Shown one piece after another: positions 1-8,059 of a DNA stretch of 64,000 nt. The translations under genes were made by a program, and so were the position numbers. Source of the stretch: UBA10438 sp964432155 (GTDB lineage Bacteria > Bacteroidota > Ignavibacteria > Kapaibacteriales > Kapaibacteriaceae). The first letter of the stretch is position 1. Every line of letters begins with the position of its first letter. Where the stretch lies: the NCBI GenBank assembly GCA_964432155.1, contig CAYSMF010000003.1, positions 62,001 to 126,000 of the forward strand, written 5' to 3'. Under the pieces are notes generated by a model. That model was not told where the DNA came from. It saw nothing but the letters and a program-made list of their open reading frames with translations, and did no database searches.

Positions 1-114
1 GGCAAGTGGTCCGACATCGTCGTCTACGACGTGCCATCGTACAAGGATCTCGTCTACCACTTCGGCGTCAATCACGTCTGGAGTGTCTGGGTTGGTGGCA
101 ACGAAGTAGTCTGA
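1..114 (+). CDS. hutI: Imidazolonepropionase, C-terminal fragment (partial)
   Basis: The window opens inside this gene; only the last 37 codons and the TGA stop are present. The tail reads D-I-V-V-Y-D-V-P-S-Y-K-D, then Y-H-F-G-V-N-H, then a V-W-V-G-G strand. This resembles the C-terminal end of HutI, the metal-dependent amidohydrolase that opens imidazolone-5-propionate to N-formimino-glutamate in histidine degradation. The YHFGVNH block is the key match; other amidohydrolases are less likely but cannot be excluded from so short a piece. It lies 27 bases upstream of cysS, which has its own promoter element. Confidence 0.7.
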   Translation, partial: GKWSDIVVYDVPSYKDLVYHFGVNHVWSVWVGGNEVV

Positions 115-130
115 TAGCGTTCTGCGGTGG

Positions 131-138
131 TACTTTTG
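131..138 (+). promoter_or_regulatory. -7 promoter element (TACTTTTG) of cysS
   Basis: The octamer TACTTTTG fits the Bacteroidetes -7 consensus TAnnTTTG and ends three bases before the ATG at 142. A transcript starting a few bases downstream would be leaderless or nearly so. The longer GTG frame starting at 127 would begin upstream of the transcript. Confidence 0.55.
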
Positions 139-141
139 TAC

Positions 142-1602
142 ATGATTCGTCTGTACAACACCCTCACCAAGTCTGTCGATCCGTTTGTGCCGTTGCGCGA
201 TGATGGCGTTCGCATGTATTCATGCGGACCAACCGTGTATGACGTTGCGCACATCGGCAACATGCGTGCATTCCTCTTCCCGGATGTGCTGCAGCGCATG
301 CTCCGCGTGATAGGGGGCTACCCAGTCCACTGGGTGATGAACGTCACCGACATCGACGATAAGACGATTCGCGATAGCGCTGTTGGATCTCCACGTTGGC
401 GACCAGAGATGGGCGAGCAAACTGCAGATCCACTCGAGAATCTCCGTCGCTTCACATCGTTCTTCACACAAGAGTTTCTCGCCGATCTCGGCACATTCGG
501 AATTGATGTTGCGCGCGTTGTGAACCCACGTGCAACCGATTACATCGCACAGATGCAACAGCTCACGCGCGACATTCTCGCCGCTGGCTATGCATACGTC
601 AGCGATGGCTCGGTGTACTTCAACGTAGCAGCGTATTCTGCCAAGCATACCTACGGACGCTTGTTCACGATCGACACGCAAAACTTCCGCGAAGGCGTGC
701 GCATCGATGCCGATGAGTACGATCGCGAGTCGGTGAGTGACTTCGTGCTCTGGAAGGGGCAAAAAGACGGCGAGCCAGCGTGGGATTTCGAGATCGACGG
801 ACAGAATGTTCCGGGTCGCCCGGGATGGCACATCGAATGCTCTGCGATGTCGCAGGAGATCCTTGGATTGCCGTTCGACATCCATACGGGCGGTGTCGAC
901 CTGCGCTTCCCGCATCACGAGGATGAGCTCGCACAGTGTACCGCAGGCTATCACGTGCACGACCAGGCTGCGTTCTGGATGCACAATGAATTCCTCGAAG
1001 TCGAAGGCAAGAAGATGTCGAAGTCGCTCGGCAACTTCTATACCATGCGCGACCTCGTCAACCGTGGTGTACAACCACTCGATGTGCGATTCGCGATGCT
1101 GCAGGCGCATTACCGTGCGGTGTTCAACTTTACGTTTGATGGCGTTGCCGCCGCGCGCACTGCACGCGCTAAGGTGCAAGACTACGTGTATGATATCGTG
1201 GAAGCAGCTGGTGATCACCACGCATCAGCGTCTGACGGCGTTGGACGTCAGTTGCTTGATGCCGTCGGACAAGCCCTTGCTGACGATGTACACACACCGC
1301 GTGCACTTGCTGCGCTCTTTGTGTTTATGAGCGATCATCCCGCGCGGAGTCTCGCAGCAGCCGATGCTGCATCGGTCCTCGATGCGCTGCGTGCGATCAA
1401 CGACGTGCTTGCTGTTGTGACCATTGGTGCGCGACCAGCCGTCGAGATCCCAGCCGACATTCGTGAACTCGCAGAGCAACGGTGGTCGGCTCGCACAGCG
1501 AAGAATTGGGCAGAGAGCGATCGCTTGCGCGATGAGCTTGCTGCGCGTGGCTGGACGATGAAGGACGGCAAGGACGGATATACACTCGAGCCGGTTTCCT
1601 GA
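142..1602 (+). CDS. cysS: Cysteinyl-tRNA synthetase
   Basis: Class I aminoacyl-tRNA synthetase (486 residues) that charges tRNA-Cys with cysteine. It shows the CGPTVYD segment with a zinc-ligand Cys28, the HIGN signature at residues 37-40, and further zinc ligands in GWHIEC and in HHEDE followed by QC. The KMSKS loop is near residues 291-295. The C-terminal third carries the helical anticodon-binding region. Length is slightly above the usual 460. The ATG at 142 was chosen because a -7 element lies directly before it and the protein then begins with the typical M-I-R-L-Y-N-T-L. The stop shares one base with the next start (TGATG). Confidence 0.96.
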   Translation: MIRLYNTLTKSVDPFVPLRDDGVRMYSCGPTVYDVAHIGNMRAFLFPDVLQRMLRVIGGYPVHWVMNVTDIDDKTIRDSAVGSPRWRPEMGEQTADPLENLRRFTSFFTQEFLADLGTFGIDVARVVNPRATDYIAQMQQLTRDILAAGYAYVSDGSVYFNVAAYSAKHTYGRLFTIDTQNFREGVRIDADEYDRESVSDFVLWKGQKDGEPAWDFEIDGQNVPGRPGWHIECSAMSQEILGLPFDIHTGGVDLRFPHHEDELAQCTAGYHVHDQAAFWMHNEFLEVEGKKMSKSLGNFYTMRDLVNRGVQPLDVRFAMLQAHYRAVFNFTFDGVAAARTARAKVQDYVYDIVEAAGDHHASASDGVGRQLLDAVGQALADDVHTPRALAALFVFMSDHPARSLAAADAASVLDALRAINDVLAVVTIGARPAVEIPADIRELAEQRWSARTAKNWAESDRLRDELAARGWTMKDGKDGYTLEPVS

Positions 1603-2417
1603 TGTTGTCGCTGACCATCATCGGACGTGGTCGTGTTGGTGGTGCACTCGCGCAGCGCGCAACGGCGCAAGGACATCACGTGGTGGTCGTAGAGCGTGCA
1701 TCGTTTGACGCATGGTGTGCAAGCAGCGAGCCTATCGGAACTGTGCTTGTGGTTGCCACAAAAGATGATGTGCTGCCGAACGTTGTGGCAACAATCGCAA
1801 GTACGCGTGCTGATCAGCTGCGCGGCGTTGTAGCGATGCATGTCAACGGATCGCTCGGAACGGACGTTCTCGAACCGATGCGGCAGTGCGGCGCATTCTG
1901 TGCTGCGGCCCATCCCTTTCAGACATTTGGTTCATCAGATCCGACAGCGCTCGACGGGATTGGTTGGGGCGTAGAGGCCGACGACGACGCATGGAGTGTG
2001 GTACGAGAGCTTGTCGCATCGCTCGGCGGTGTGCCGTGGCGGTTCACGGAGATGTCGCACGATCGTAAACGTCGATATCATGCAGCTGCAGTAGCGGCGT
2101 CGAACTTCACCTATGCGGCGTATGAGTTAGCACGTCGGCTGGCATCTGCTGCGGACATCCCTGCGGATGTGTTCCTTGTGCCGATCATGCAACGGACATT
2201 GCAGAATGCCGCGGATGCACTGCAGCAGAACGCGCCGTTCGCGATTACGGGTCCGATCATGCGCGGAGATGTTGACGCCGTGCGACGTCAGCTCGAGGCA
2301 ATTCCTGAGGAAGATCGCGCGTTGTATTGCCATCTCTCACGAGCGCTGCTTGATGTGGTAGCAGGCCAGTGGAGCAACGAACAACGTCGTGCAATGGAGC
2401 ACGTGCTCGGCGGTTAA
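1602..2417 (+). CDS. Rossmann-fold / DUF2520 domain protein
   Basis: 271 residues. The N-terminus carries a dinucleotide-binding G-R-G-R-V-G-G motif at about residues 9-15, followed by a Rossmann domain of the NADP/F420-oxidoreductase type. The C-terminal half is helical and matches the DUF2520 type, with the HDRKRRYHAAAVAASNF segment near residue 154. Such proteins resemble ketopantoate or pyrroline-5-carboxylate reductases in fold, but the substrate is unknown. The start overlaps the cysS stop by one base, so the two are translationally coupled. The stop overlaps the stop of convergent rpe by four bases. Confidence 0.8.
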   Translation: MLSLTIIGRGRVGGALAQRATAQGHHVVVVERASFDAWCASSEPIGTVLVVATKDDVLPNVVATIASTRADQLRGVVAMHVNGSLGTDVLEPMRQCGAFCAAAHPFQTFGSSDPTALDGIGWGVEADDDAWSVVRELVASLGGVPWRFTEMSHDRKRRYHAAAVAASNFTYAAYELARRLASAADIPADVFLVPIMQRTLQNAADALQQNAPFAITGPIMRGDVDAVRRQLEAIPEEDRALYCHLSRALLDVVAGQWSNEQRRAMEHVLGG

Positions 2418-3070
2418 CGTCCGACAGCCGTGCGCATCGCCGCGAGATTGTCACCAATCGAGCCAGAGAAGATGCCACTTCCTGATACGAGGATCGACGC
2501 GCCGGCATCAGCAGCACGGCGTGCATTGTCGACCTTGATGCCACCATCGACTTCGATCTCGACTGCCGAGAAGCCCCTTGTATCAAGCCAAGTACGGAGC
2601 CGCTCGCAGCGTAGCAGGAACGATTCGATAAACTTCTGTCCGCCGTATCCCGGGTTCACACTCATGAGCAGAATGAAGTCGGCATCGCCTGCTACTTCGA
2701 ACGCATACTCAAGGGGCGTAGCAGGGTTGAGCACGAATCCCGCGCGCTTGCCCAGAGCCTTGATGCGATGCAGTGTGCGATGGGCGTGCGGTGTTGCTTC
2801 TGCATGCACGCTGATCCAGTCGGCTCCTGCTTCGGCAAACTGTTCCACCTGATGATCAGGGTTGGTGACCATCAAGTGCACATCGACGGGGAGTGTGCTC
2901 GTGCGCTTGATCGCGCGGACAAAGTCTGGGCCGTACGTGATAGGGGGCACAAAGTGTCCGTCCATCACATCGTAATGCAGCAGATCTGCGCCGCCCTGTT
3001 CGCACGCGCGAATCGCATCGCCCATATGGAGCAGGTCGCTGGAGAGGAGAGAGGGGGCCAGTTGAATCAT
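2414..3070 (-). CDS. rpe: Ribulose-phosphate 3-epimerase
   Basis: 218 residues, the usual length. It interconverts ribulose-5-phosphate and xylulose-5-phosphate in the pentose phosphate pathway. Recognisable (beta/alpha)8 family motifs are the L-A-P-S-L-L-S-S-D start, the metal and catalytic segment H-Y-D-V-M-D-G-H-F-V-P, D-V-H-L-M-V, M-S-V-N-P-G-Y-G-G-Q-K-F, and the phosphate-binding E-V-D-G-G-I end. The ATG at 3070 gives the canonical M-I-Q-L-A-P-S start; a longer in-frame extension has no family similarity. It lies 35 bases downstream of the membrane-protein gene on the same strand. Confidence 0.95.
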   Translation of the reverse strand: MIQLAPSLLSSDLLHMGDAIRACEQGGADLLHYDVMDGHFVPPITYGPDFVRAIKRTSTLPVDVHLMVTNPDHQVEQFAEAGADWISVHAEATPHAHRTLHRIKALGKRAGFVLNPATPLEYAFEVAGDADFILLMSVNPGYGGQKFIESFLLRCERLRTWLDTRGFSAVEIEVDGGIKVDNARRAADAGASILVSGSGIFSGSIGDNLAAMRTAVGR

Positions 3071-3105
3071 GATGCACCGTGTGTGATCGAGAGCGTTGAG
3101 TACCG

Positions 3106-3666
3106 TCAGCGTCCGCCAAACGTGAGGCCAACAAGCACGCCATAGGGAGTGCGGCCTCCTTCGTTCGAATAGTGCGAACCAATAATCATACCATGTAGGT
3201 TCACCCAGCGCCCAACCTGCCATGTGCCAGCGATACCGGCAACGGAGGCAAGACCGAAGGTGAGTGTTGGATCAGAGAACACGTCGAATCCGTTGATGCC
3301 GCGCGTAGAGCCCATGCCCAGGCCAGTCTGCACAAACGCGAACGCTCCAAGGCGCTGATCTCCAGCGAACCACCATGTCGGACCCAGGGTAATGGCGAGC
3401 ACGTCACGTTCCCAGACACCCATGGCACGAAATCCAACGCCAACCCACCAACGACGGTCGTCGTCGGTAGCAAAGGACGACATCAGGTTGAAGCCGCCGT
3501 TGGGGAAATCACGCTCTTGTGGCGTCCATGTGCGCATGATGGAAATCGTTGTGAACGAACTGGAGGGACCACCCGTGCCATCAAGTTCATCTTGAGCCTG
3601 CAGCGCCGGCCCGCAGAGTGCGACGGCCGTTACCAGGCAGAGGAAGGGACGAAGTATCAACATCAT
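3106..3666 (-). CDS. Hypothetical exported protein, probable outer-membrane protein
   Basis: About 186 residues with a clear signal peptide (M-M-L-I-L-R-P-F-L-C-L then A-L-C-G-P-A-L-Q-A-Q). The mature part alternates aromatic and small residues (W-W-V-G-V-G-F-R; L-G-P-T-W-W-F; V-L-V-G-L-T-F-G-G-R), consistent with a small eight-stranded outer-membrane barrel. No named family is recognised. It is first in a two-gene unit with rpe. A CATTTTTG octamer, one mismatch from the -7 consensus, ends four bases before the ATG-ATG start at 3666/3663. Confidence 0.65.
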   Translation of the reverse strand: MMLILRPFLCLVTAVALCGPALQAQDELDGTGGPSSSFTTISIMRTWTPQERDFPNGGFNLMSSFATDDDRRWWVGVGFRAMGVWERDVLAITLGPTWWFAGDQRLGAFAFVQTGLGMGSTRGINGFDVFSDPTLTFGLASVAGIAGTWQVGRWVNLHGMIIGSHYSNEGGRTPYGVLVGLTFGGR

Positions 3667-3700
3667 GCTGCAAAAATGCGTCATTCCGCCATGCGCTCGG

Positions 3701-3708
3701 TATTTTCG
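3701..3708 (+). promoter_or_regulatory. -7-like element (TATTTTCG) of trpS
   Basis: TATTTTCG differs from TAnnTTTG only at the seventh base. It ends eight bases before the ATG at 3717. Identical or similar TTCG variants occur before the DUF4136 gene and the TPP riboswitch. Confidence 0.4.
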
Positions 3709-3716
3709 CAGCACGT

Positions 3717-4727
3717 ATGGAACCTACCGCACAACCTCGCAAGATTATCCTGTCGGGCATGCAGCCGACAAACAACCTCACGATCGGACAGTACTGTGGG
3801 GCGCTCCGCAATTGGGTGGAGTTGCAGCATCGGTACGACTCGTTATTCTGTGTTGTGGATCAGCATGCGATTACGGTGCGCCAAGAGCCTGCCAAGTTGC
3901 GCAAGCGCACGCTTGATGTAGCTGCGATGTACATGGCGGCGGGGATCGACCCAGACGCATCGACGCTATTTGTGCAGTCGTCGGTGCCCGAGCACACGCA
4001 GCTGGCGTGGGTATTGGAATGTCTTGCCGGCTTTGGCGAAGTGTCGCGCATGACGCAGTTCAAGGACAAGAGTGCGCAGCATGCGGATAATGTCAACGTT
4101 GGACTCTTCACGTACCCGGTGTTGATGGCGGCTGACATTCTGCTGTACAATGCAGACTTGGTACCAGTGGGTGAAGACCAACGGCAGCATCTCGAGCTGA
4201 CGCGGAATCTAGCCGAGCGGTTCAACTTCCATTATTCGCCGACGTTCACCGTGCCTGAGCCATATATCCCGAAGGTCGGTGCCAAGATCATGTCGCTCCA
4301 GGAGCCCGAGAAGAAGATGTCGAAGTCGGACGCGAATGAGAAGGCGACCATCTTCCTGACGGATTCTGACGCGGAGATTCGTGCGAAGATTAAGCGTGCA
4401 GTAACAGACAGTGGTACCGACATCCGATTCGACGCTGAGCGCCGTCCGGGTGTTGCCAATCTGATGACGTTGTATCACATCACAACCGGTGCATCGATCG
4501 CGCAGATCGAGCAAGAGTTTGTCGGCCTCGGATACGCAGAGTTTAAGGAAGCAGTTGGCGAGGCTATTGTTGCCTTCATCGCTCCCGTTCGCTCGCGGTA
4601 CGAACAGATCCGTGCCGATGAAGACACACTGAAGGCGACGCTTCGTCGTGGTGGCGAACACGCTCGCGATCGCGCGCGCAAGACGCTGCGTAAGGTGTAC
4701 AAGAAAACCGGATTCGTTGAATTGTAA
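3717..4727 (+). CDS. trpS: Tryptophanyl-tRNA synthetase
   Basis: 336 residues, a typical length. Class I synthetase charging tRNA-Trp. The HIGH-equivalent is P-T-N-N-L-T-I-G-Q-Y near residues 17-26, close to the TIGNY form common in bacterial TrpRS. The KMSKS loop is exact at about 200-204. The tryptophan-pocket segment Y-P-V-L-M-A-A-D-I-L-L-Y and V-P-V-G-E-D-Q-R-Q-H are present. The ATG at 3717 follows a -7-like element; the longer frame upstream runs into the divergent gene and promoter. It is first in an apparent trpS-fmdB-pcrA unit. Confidence 0.96.
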   Translation: MEPTAQPRKIILSGMQPTNNLTIGQYCGALRNWVELQHRYDSLFCVVDQHAITVRQEPAKLRKRTLDVAAMYMAAGIDPDASTLFVQSSVPEHTQLAWVLECLAGFGEVSRMTQFKDKSAQHADNVNVGLFTYPVLMAADILLYNADLVPVGEDQRQHLELTRNLAERFNFHYSPTFTVPEPYIPKVGAKIMSLQEPEKKMSKSDANEKATIFLTDSDAEIRAKIKRAVTDSGTDIRFDAERRPGVANLMTLYHITTGASIAQIEQEFVGLGYAEFKEAVGEAIVAFIAPVRSRYEQIRADEDTLKATLRRGGEHARDRARKTLRKVYKKTGFVEL

Positions 4728-4741
4728 GGAATCGAAACGCG

Positions 4742-4975
4742 ATGCCAACCTATGATTACGTGTGCACGACATGCGGTGCAACGTTCGAAGTGTTTCAAGC
4801 GATGAAGGATGCTCCGCTCACGACATGTCCGGCTGATGTCTGCACGCAGGCAGACCCTGGGCACGGCGTCGTGGAACGTCGCATTAGCGGCGGCGGTGGC
4901 GTGCTCTACAAGGGTGGCGGCTTTTATCTGACCGATTACGTGAAGAAGTCGGGATCTGGTGGAGAGGGCGAATGA
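4742..4975 (+). CDS. FmdB-type zinc-ribbon protein
   Basis: A 77-residue protein starting M-P-T-Y-D-Y-V-C-x2-C-G, the hallmark of the FmdB regulatory-type family, whose four cysteines form a zinc ribbon. Here the second pair is spaced unusually, C-P-A-D-V-C instead of C-P-x-C. The tail is glycine-rich with G-G-G-F-Y-L-T-D-Y, common in this family. The molecular role is unknown. It is 14 bases after trpS, and its stop overlaps the next start (ATGA), so it belongs to the operon. Confidence 0.85.
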   Translation: MPTYDYVCTTCGATFEVFQAMKDAPLTTCPADVCTQADPGHGVVERRISGGGGVLYKGGGFYLTDYVKKSGSGGEGE

Positions 4976-7305
4976 CCCTTTCTCTGACACCGATGGGTGA
5001 TGGTTCGTCGCCCGCTGGTGAACTCCTCAACGGACTCAACCCTTCACAAGCGGAAGCAGTACGCACAACAGAAGGTCCGGTGCTGATCATTGCGGGTGCT
5101 GGAAGTGGTAAGACGCGCGTGCTCACGTTCCGCATCGCCTATCTGCTTCGATCGGGCGTCAACCCCAACCACGTCCTTGCACTCACGTTTACGAACAAGG
5201 CCGCGCAGGAAATGAAGGAGCGCATCGCGCACCTCGTGGGCTCGGGCACTGCGCGCGGAATTTGGGCGGGCACATTCCACTCGATGTTTGCGCGTATTCT
5301 GCGTCAGTACGCAGATCGTATTGGATATACATCGTCGTTCACGATTTACGATACGGACGATCAGACAGCGGCAATCAAGGCAGTGATGAATCAGCTCGGC
5401 GTTTCGCAGCAAGTGCTGCCGCCAGCTGGCGTACGCTCGCGCATTTCTGGTGCGAAGAACTCGATGATCTCGTGGCAGGAATACACGCGTAACGCCGATT
5501 CGATTGCCGAGAAGCAGACAGGACAGATCTTCGAGGAGTACGAGAAGCGTCTGACGCAAGCCAATGCGATGGACTTCGACGACTTGCTGTTGAACACCAT
5601 CAAGCTGCTCGAGCACCATCCGGACGTCCTTGAGCTTCTCCAGGATAGATTCCGCTACCTGATGGTGGACGAGTATCAGGACACCAACCGTGCGCAGTAT
5701 CACGTGGTGCGCATGCTCGCGCAGAAGTATCGCAACATCTGTGTTGTGGGTGACGACGCGCAGAGTATCTATCGCTGGCGCGGAGCAGACATTCGCAACA
5801 TCCTCGACTTCGAGCGTGACTATCCAGAAGCAACGGTGGTGCGTCTCGAACAGAACTACCGCTCGACGAAGACGATCCTCGCCGCTGCCGATAGCGTGAT
5901 TAAGCGCAACACGACGCAGCTCAAGAAGACGCTGTTTACTGACAACCCAGAGGGTGAGAAGATCACCGTGCTGGCGTGTCGTGACGACCGTGAAGAAGCC
6001 GACATGATTGCGCGTGCCATTGCTGCGCGCGTTGCGAAGTATGGCTATTCGCACAAGGATGTAGCGATTCTGTATCGCACCAATGCGCAGTCGCAAGCTC
6101 TTGAAGATGCGCTTCGTCGCTCCAACACGCCGTACCACATTGTGAGTGGCGTGAGCTTCTACAAGCGCAAAGAAGTCAAGGACACCCTGGCATACTTGCG
6201 TCTGCTTGTGAATCCGAACGACACCGAGAGTATTCTCCGCATTATCAACGAACCGACGCGTGGTATCGGCGCAACAACACTCGAGCGTGTGCAGGAATTT
6301 GCTCTGCGCACATCAACGCCGATCTTCGAGGTGTTGTCGTCGATTGAATCAGTGCCGATGATGCAAGCGCGCACCATCAAGGCGGTGCAGGACTTCGTAG
6401 GCATCATCAAGCGCTATCAGGACATGCTCAACGAGCTTGCGCCGGCCTCGCTCGCACAAGCCTACATCGAAGCAACTGGATTGCCGCAGATGTATCGTGT
6501 ACAGCAGTCGGAGGAAGCACTCGATCGCTGGAATAACATTGAGCGATTGCTCGACCATATTGCCGAGCAACAAGAGCTTGATGACCAGATGACGCTCGTG
6601 ACGTACCTCGAGCAGATCTCCCTCCTGAGCGATGCAGACGATCCACAGCTTGGCTCTGAGCGTATTTCGATGATGACGATGCACGCGGCGAAGGGGCTTG
6701 AATTCCCACTTGTTGTGATCGCCGGACTTGAGCAGGGGTTGTTCCCGCTCGCGAAGGCCGAGACCGACATGTCCGAGCAAGAAGAAGAGCGTCGGTTGTT
6801 GTATGTCGGCATCACACGTGCACGCGAGCAACTGATCTTGGCCTACGCTGAACGTCGATATCGCTTCGGCGAATTGGTCTTCTCGCGTCCGTCGATGTTC
6901 CTCGGCGAAATCGACAAGGACACGCTTGCACCATCGGCCAGAAGTATGGCCGGTTCGTCACCATCACAATCTCCGCAGCGAAGTGGTGGCGCTGGACAAG
7001 CCCCCTCGCAACAGCAACGGCACAACCCATATGCGCAGGAGTCTGGCTCGTCATCGTACTCGCAACTCCCAATGCCAAAGCGCTACACGAGTGCATCGCA
7101 ACCAACGAAGCGTGGAGTGCAAGGGCCCGCACCAAGCGGTCCAACAACACTCAAGGTTGGACAGCGTGTTAAACATCCAATGTTTGGGACAGGTACCGTG
7201 AGCGCGGTGAGTGGCACAGGCCAATCGGAGAAGGCTACTGTGTTGTTCGATAACGGACAGCGCAAGCAGCTGATGGTAGCGTTCGCACGACTCGAACAAC
7301 TGTAA
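4972..7305 (+). CDS. pcrA: ATP-dependent DNA helicase, PcrA/UvrD family
   Basis: 777 residues, superfamily 1A 3'-5' helicase for DNA repair and replication-conflict resolution. Visible motifs: Q-motif L-N-P-S-Q-A-E-A, Walker A GAGSGKT near 42-48, motif Ia T-F-T-N-K-A-A, Walker B D-E-Y-Q-D-T-N near 232-238, motif III G-D-D-A-Q-S-I-Y-R-W-R-G-A, motif IV L-E-Q-N-Y-R-S, motif V T-M-H-A-A-K-G-L-E-F and motif VI V-G-I-T-R-A-R. A Ser/Gln/Pro-rich linker precedes a C-terminal Tudor-like RNA-polymerase-binding module (V-G-Q-R-V-K-H-P-M-F-G-T-G-T-V). The ATGA overlap with fmdB implies coupling. Confidence 0.96.
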   Translation: MTLSLTPMGDGSSPAGELLNGLNPSQAEAVRTTEGPVLIIAGAGSGKTRVLTFRIAYLLRSGVNPNHVLALTFTNKAAQEMKERIAHLVGSGTARGIWAGTFHSMFARILRQYADRIGYTSSFTIYDTDDQTAAIKAVMNQLGVSQQVLPPAGVRSRISGAKNSMISWQEYTRNADSIAEKQTGQIFEEYEKRLTQANAMDFDDLLLNTIKLLEHHPDVLELLQDRFRYLMVDEYQDTNRAQYHVVRMLAQKYRNICVVGDDAQSIYRWRGADIRNILDFERDYPEATVVRLEQNYRSTKTILAAADSVIKRNTTQLKKTLFTDNPEGEKITVLACRDDREEADMIARAIAARVAKYGYSHKDVAILYRTNAQSQALEDALRRSNTPYHIVSGVSFYKRKEVKDTLAYLRLLVNPNDTESILRIINEPTRGIGATTLERVQEFALRTSTPIFEVLSSIESVPMMQARTIKAVQDFVGIIKRYQDMLNELAPASLAQAYIEATGLPQMYRVQQSEEALDRWNNIERLLDHIAEQQELDDQMTLVTYLEQISLLSDADDPQLGSERISMMTMHAAKGLEFPLVVIAGLEQGLFPLAKAETDMSEQEEERRLLYVGITRAREQLILAYAERRYRFGELVFSRPSMFLGEIDKDTLAPSARSMAGSSPSQSPQRSGGAGQAPSQQQRHNPYAQESGSSSYSQLPMPKRYTSASQPTKRGVQGPAPSGPTTLKVGQRVKHPMFGTGTVSAVSGTGQSEKATVLFDNGQRKQLMVAFARLEQL

Positions 7306-7331
7306 ACTGCGTCGACACATGCATGATGCTG

Positions 7332-7349
7332 TGACATCTATTGATGTCA
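7332..7349. repeat. Inverted repeat TGACATC-TATT-GATGTCA
   Basis: A perfect 7-base stem with a 4-base spacer, 27 bases after the pcrA stop. No T-run follows on the plus strand, so it is a poor intrinsic terminator. It may be an operator or RNA hairpin in the leader of the following gene. Confidence 0.4.
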
Positions 7350-7416
7350 TGGATCTGCATGCTTTGTCAAAAGATGTGGTACGTGTATTTACTTAGGTAG
7401 AAGTTCCTATGTTTTC

Positions 7417-7437
7417 ATCGAGACATGATGTCTCGAT
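7417..7437. repeat. Perfect 9-bp inverted repeat (ATCGAGACA-TGA-TGTCTCGAT)
   Basis: A 21-base perfect dyad with a three-base centre lies 28 bases upstream of the ATG at 7466. No U-tract follows. Size and position fit a dimeric repressor or activator site for the small secreted-protein gene, but no matching regulator is identified. Confidence 0.5.
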
Positions 7438-7465
7438 TGTATACCTCATTATCGAAGGTGATTGT

Positions 7466-8059
7466 ATGAAGCACGTCGCTATGGTCTTCGCCGTTGTGGT
7501 CGCATGCGCGATCAGCACGCAGCAAGGGGTTGGACAAGTCGAGAGCAAGCAAGGCCTCATCAATGAGGAGCGTGGTTCGGTCTGGGCAACGCAGTCGCTC
7601 GCTGTTGAGCATGTACCGCTCAACACGGGTGCGAAGATTTCCGTGGTTGCAGATTATTCCATTCGCACATCTGCTGGTATGTGTGAAGTCTTCCTCGAGC
7701 GAGTGGTTGTTGAAGATCGATCACGTGTTCAGGGCGCAATCCTCGGTGAGTCGTTTTACAAGCATATCTATACGGCGATTGCGCGCCATCATGCGGGAAC
7801 TGGGCTGTATCCGTACGTCGCGGAATTGACAGCGGCGGTGCCGAGCAAGCCGACGCACGTGTTCAAGCGTGGCATGATGATGTCGTGGATTACTCCGAAG
7901 GGAAGTCGCACGGTTTCGATTGAGCCACATCCAACGTCGGCACTGTGCGCTAGCTCGTATGCATTTCACGCCAACGACGCCGACGTGCACGCCACCAGCT
8001 TTGGCACGGTCTACAACATCAAGCACACGCCAGAACCATCTGTGTCGGAGGTACGCTAA
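7466..8059 (+). CDS. Hypothetical secreted protein
   Basis: 197 residues with a clear signal peptide (M-K-H-V-A-M-V-F-A-V-V-V-A-C-A-I, cleavage near G-V-G-Q). The mature part has a few cysteines and no family I recognise. The ATG at 7466 was chosen because the signal peptide begins there; an in-frame ATG at 7409 would put 19 extra residues before it. An inverted repeat sits just upstream. The 3' end overlaps the convergent kinase gene by 41 bases, unusually long for this window. Confidence 0.6.
   Translation: MKHVAMVFAVVVACAISTQQGVGQVESKQGLINEERGSVWATQSLAVEHVPLNTGAKISVVADYSIRTSAGMCEVFLERVVVEDRSRVQGAILGESFYKHIYTAIARHHAGTGLYPYVAELTAAVPSKPTHVFKRGMMMSWITPKGSRTVSIEPHPTSALCASSYAFHANDADVHATSFGTVYNIKHTPEPSVSEVR

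Noticed and set aside
220..1221. 333-codon reading frame antisense to cysS
   Set aside because: Mirror image of a well-supported gene; its translation has no domain, is rich in Arg/His/Cys and has no signal.
5044..6138. 364-codon frame antisense to pcrA
   Set aside because: Shadow of the helicase; low-complexity composition and no promoter element.
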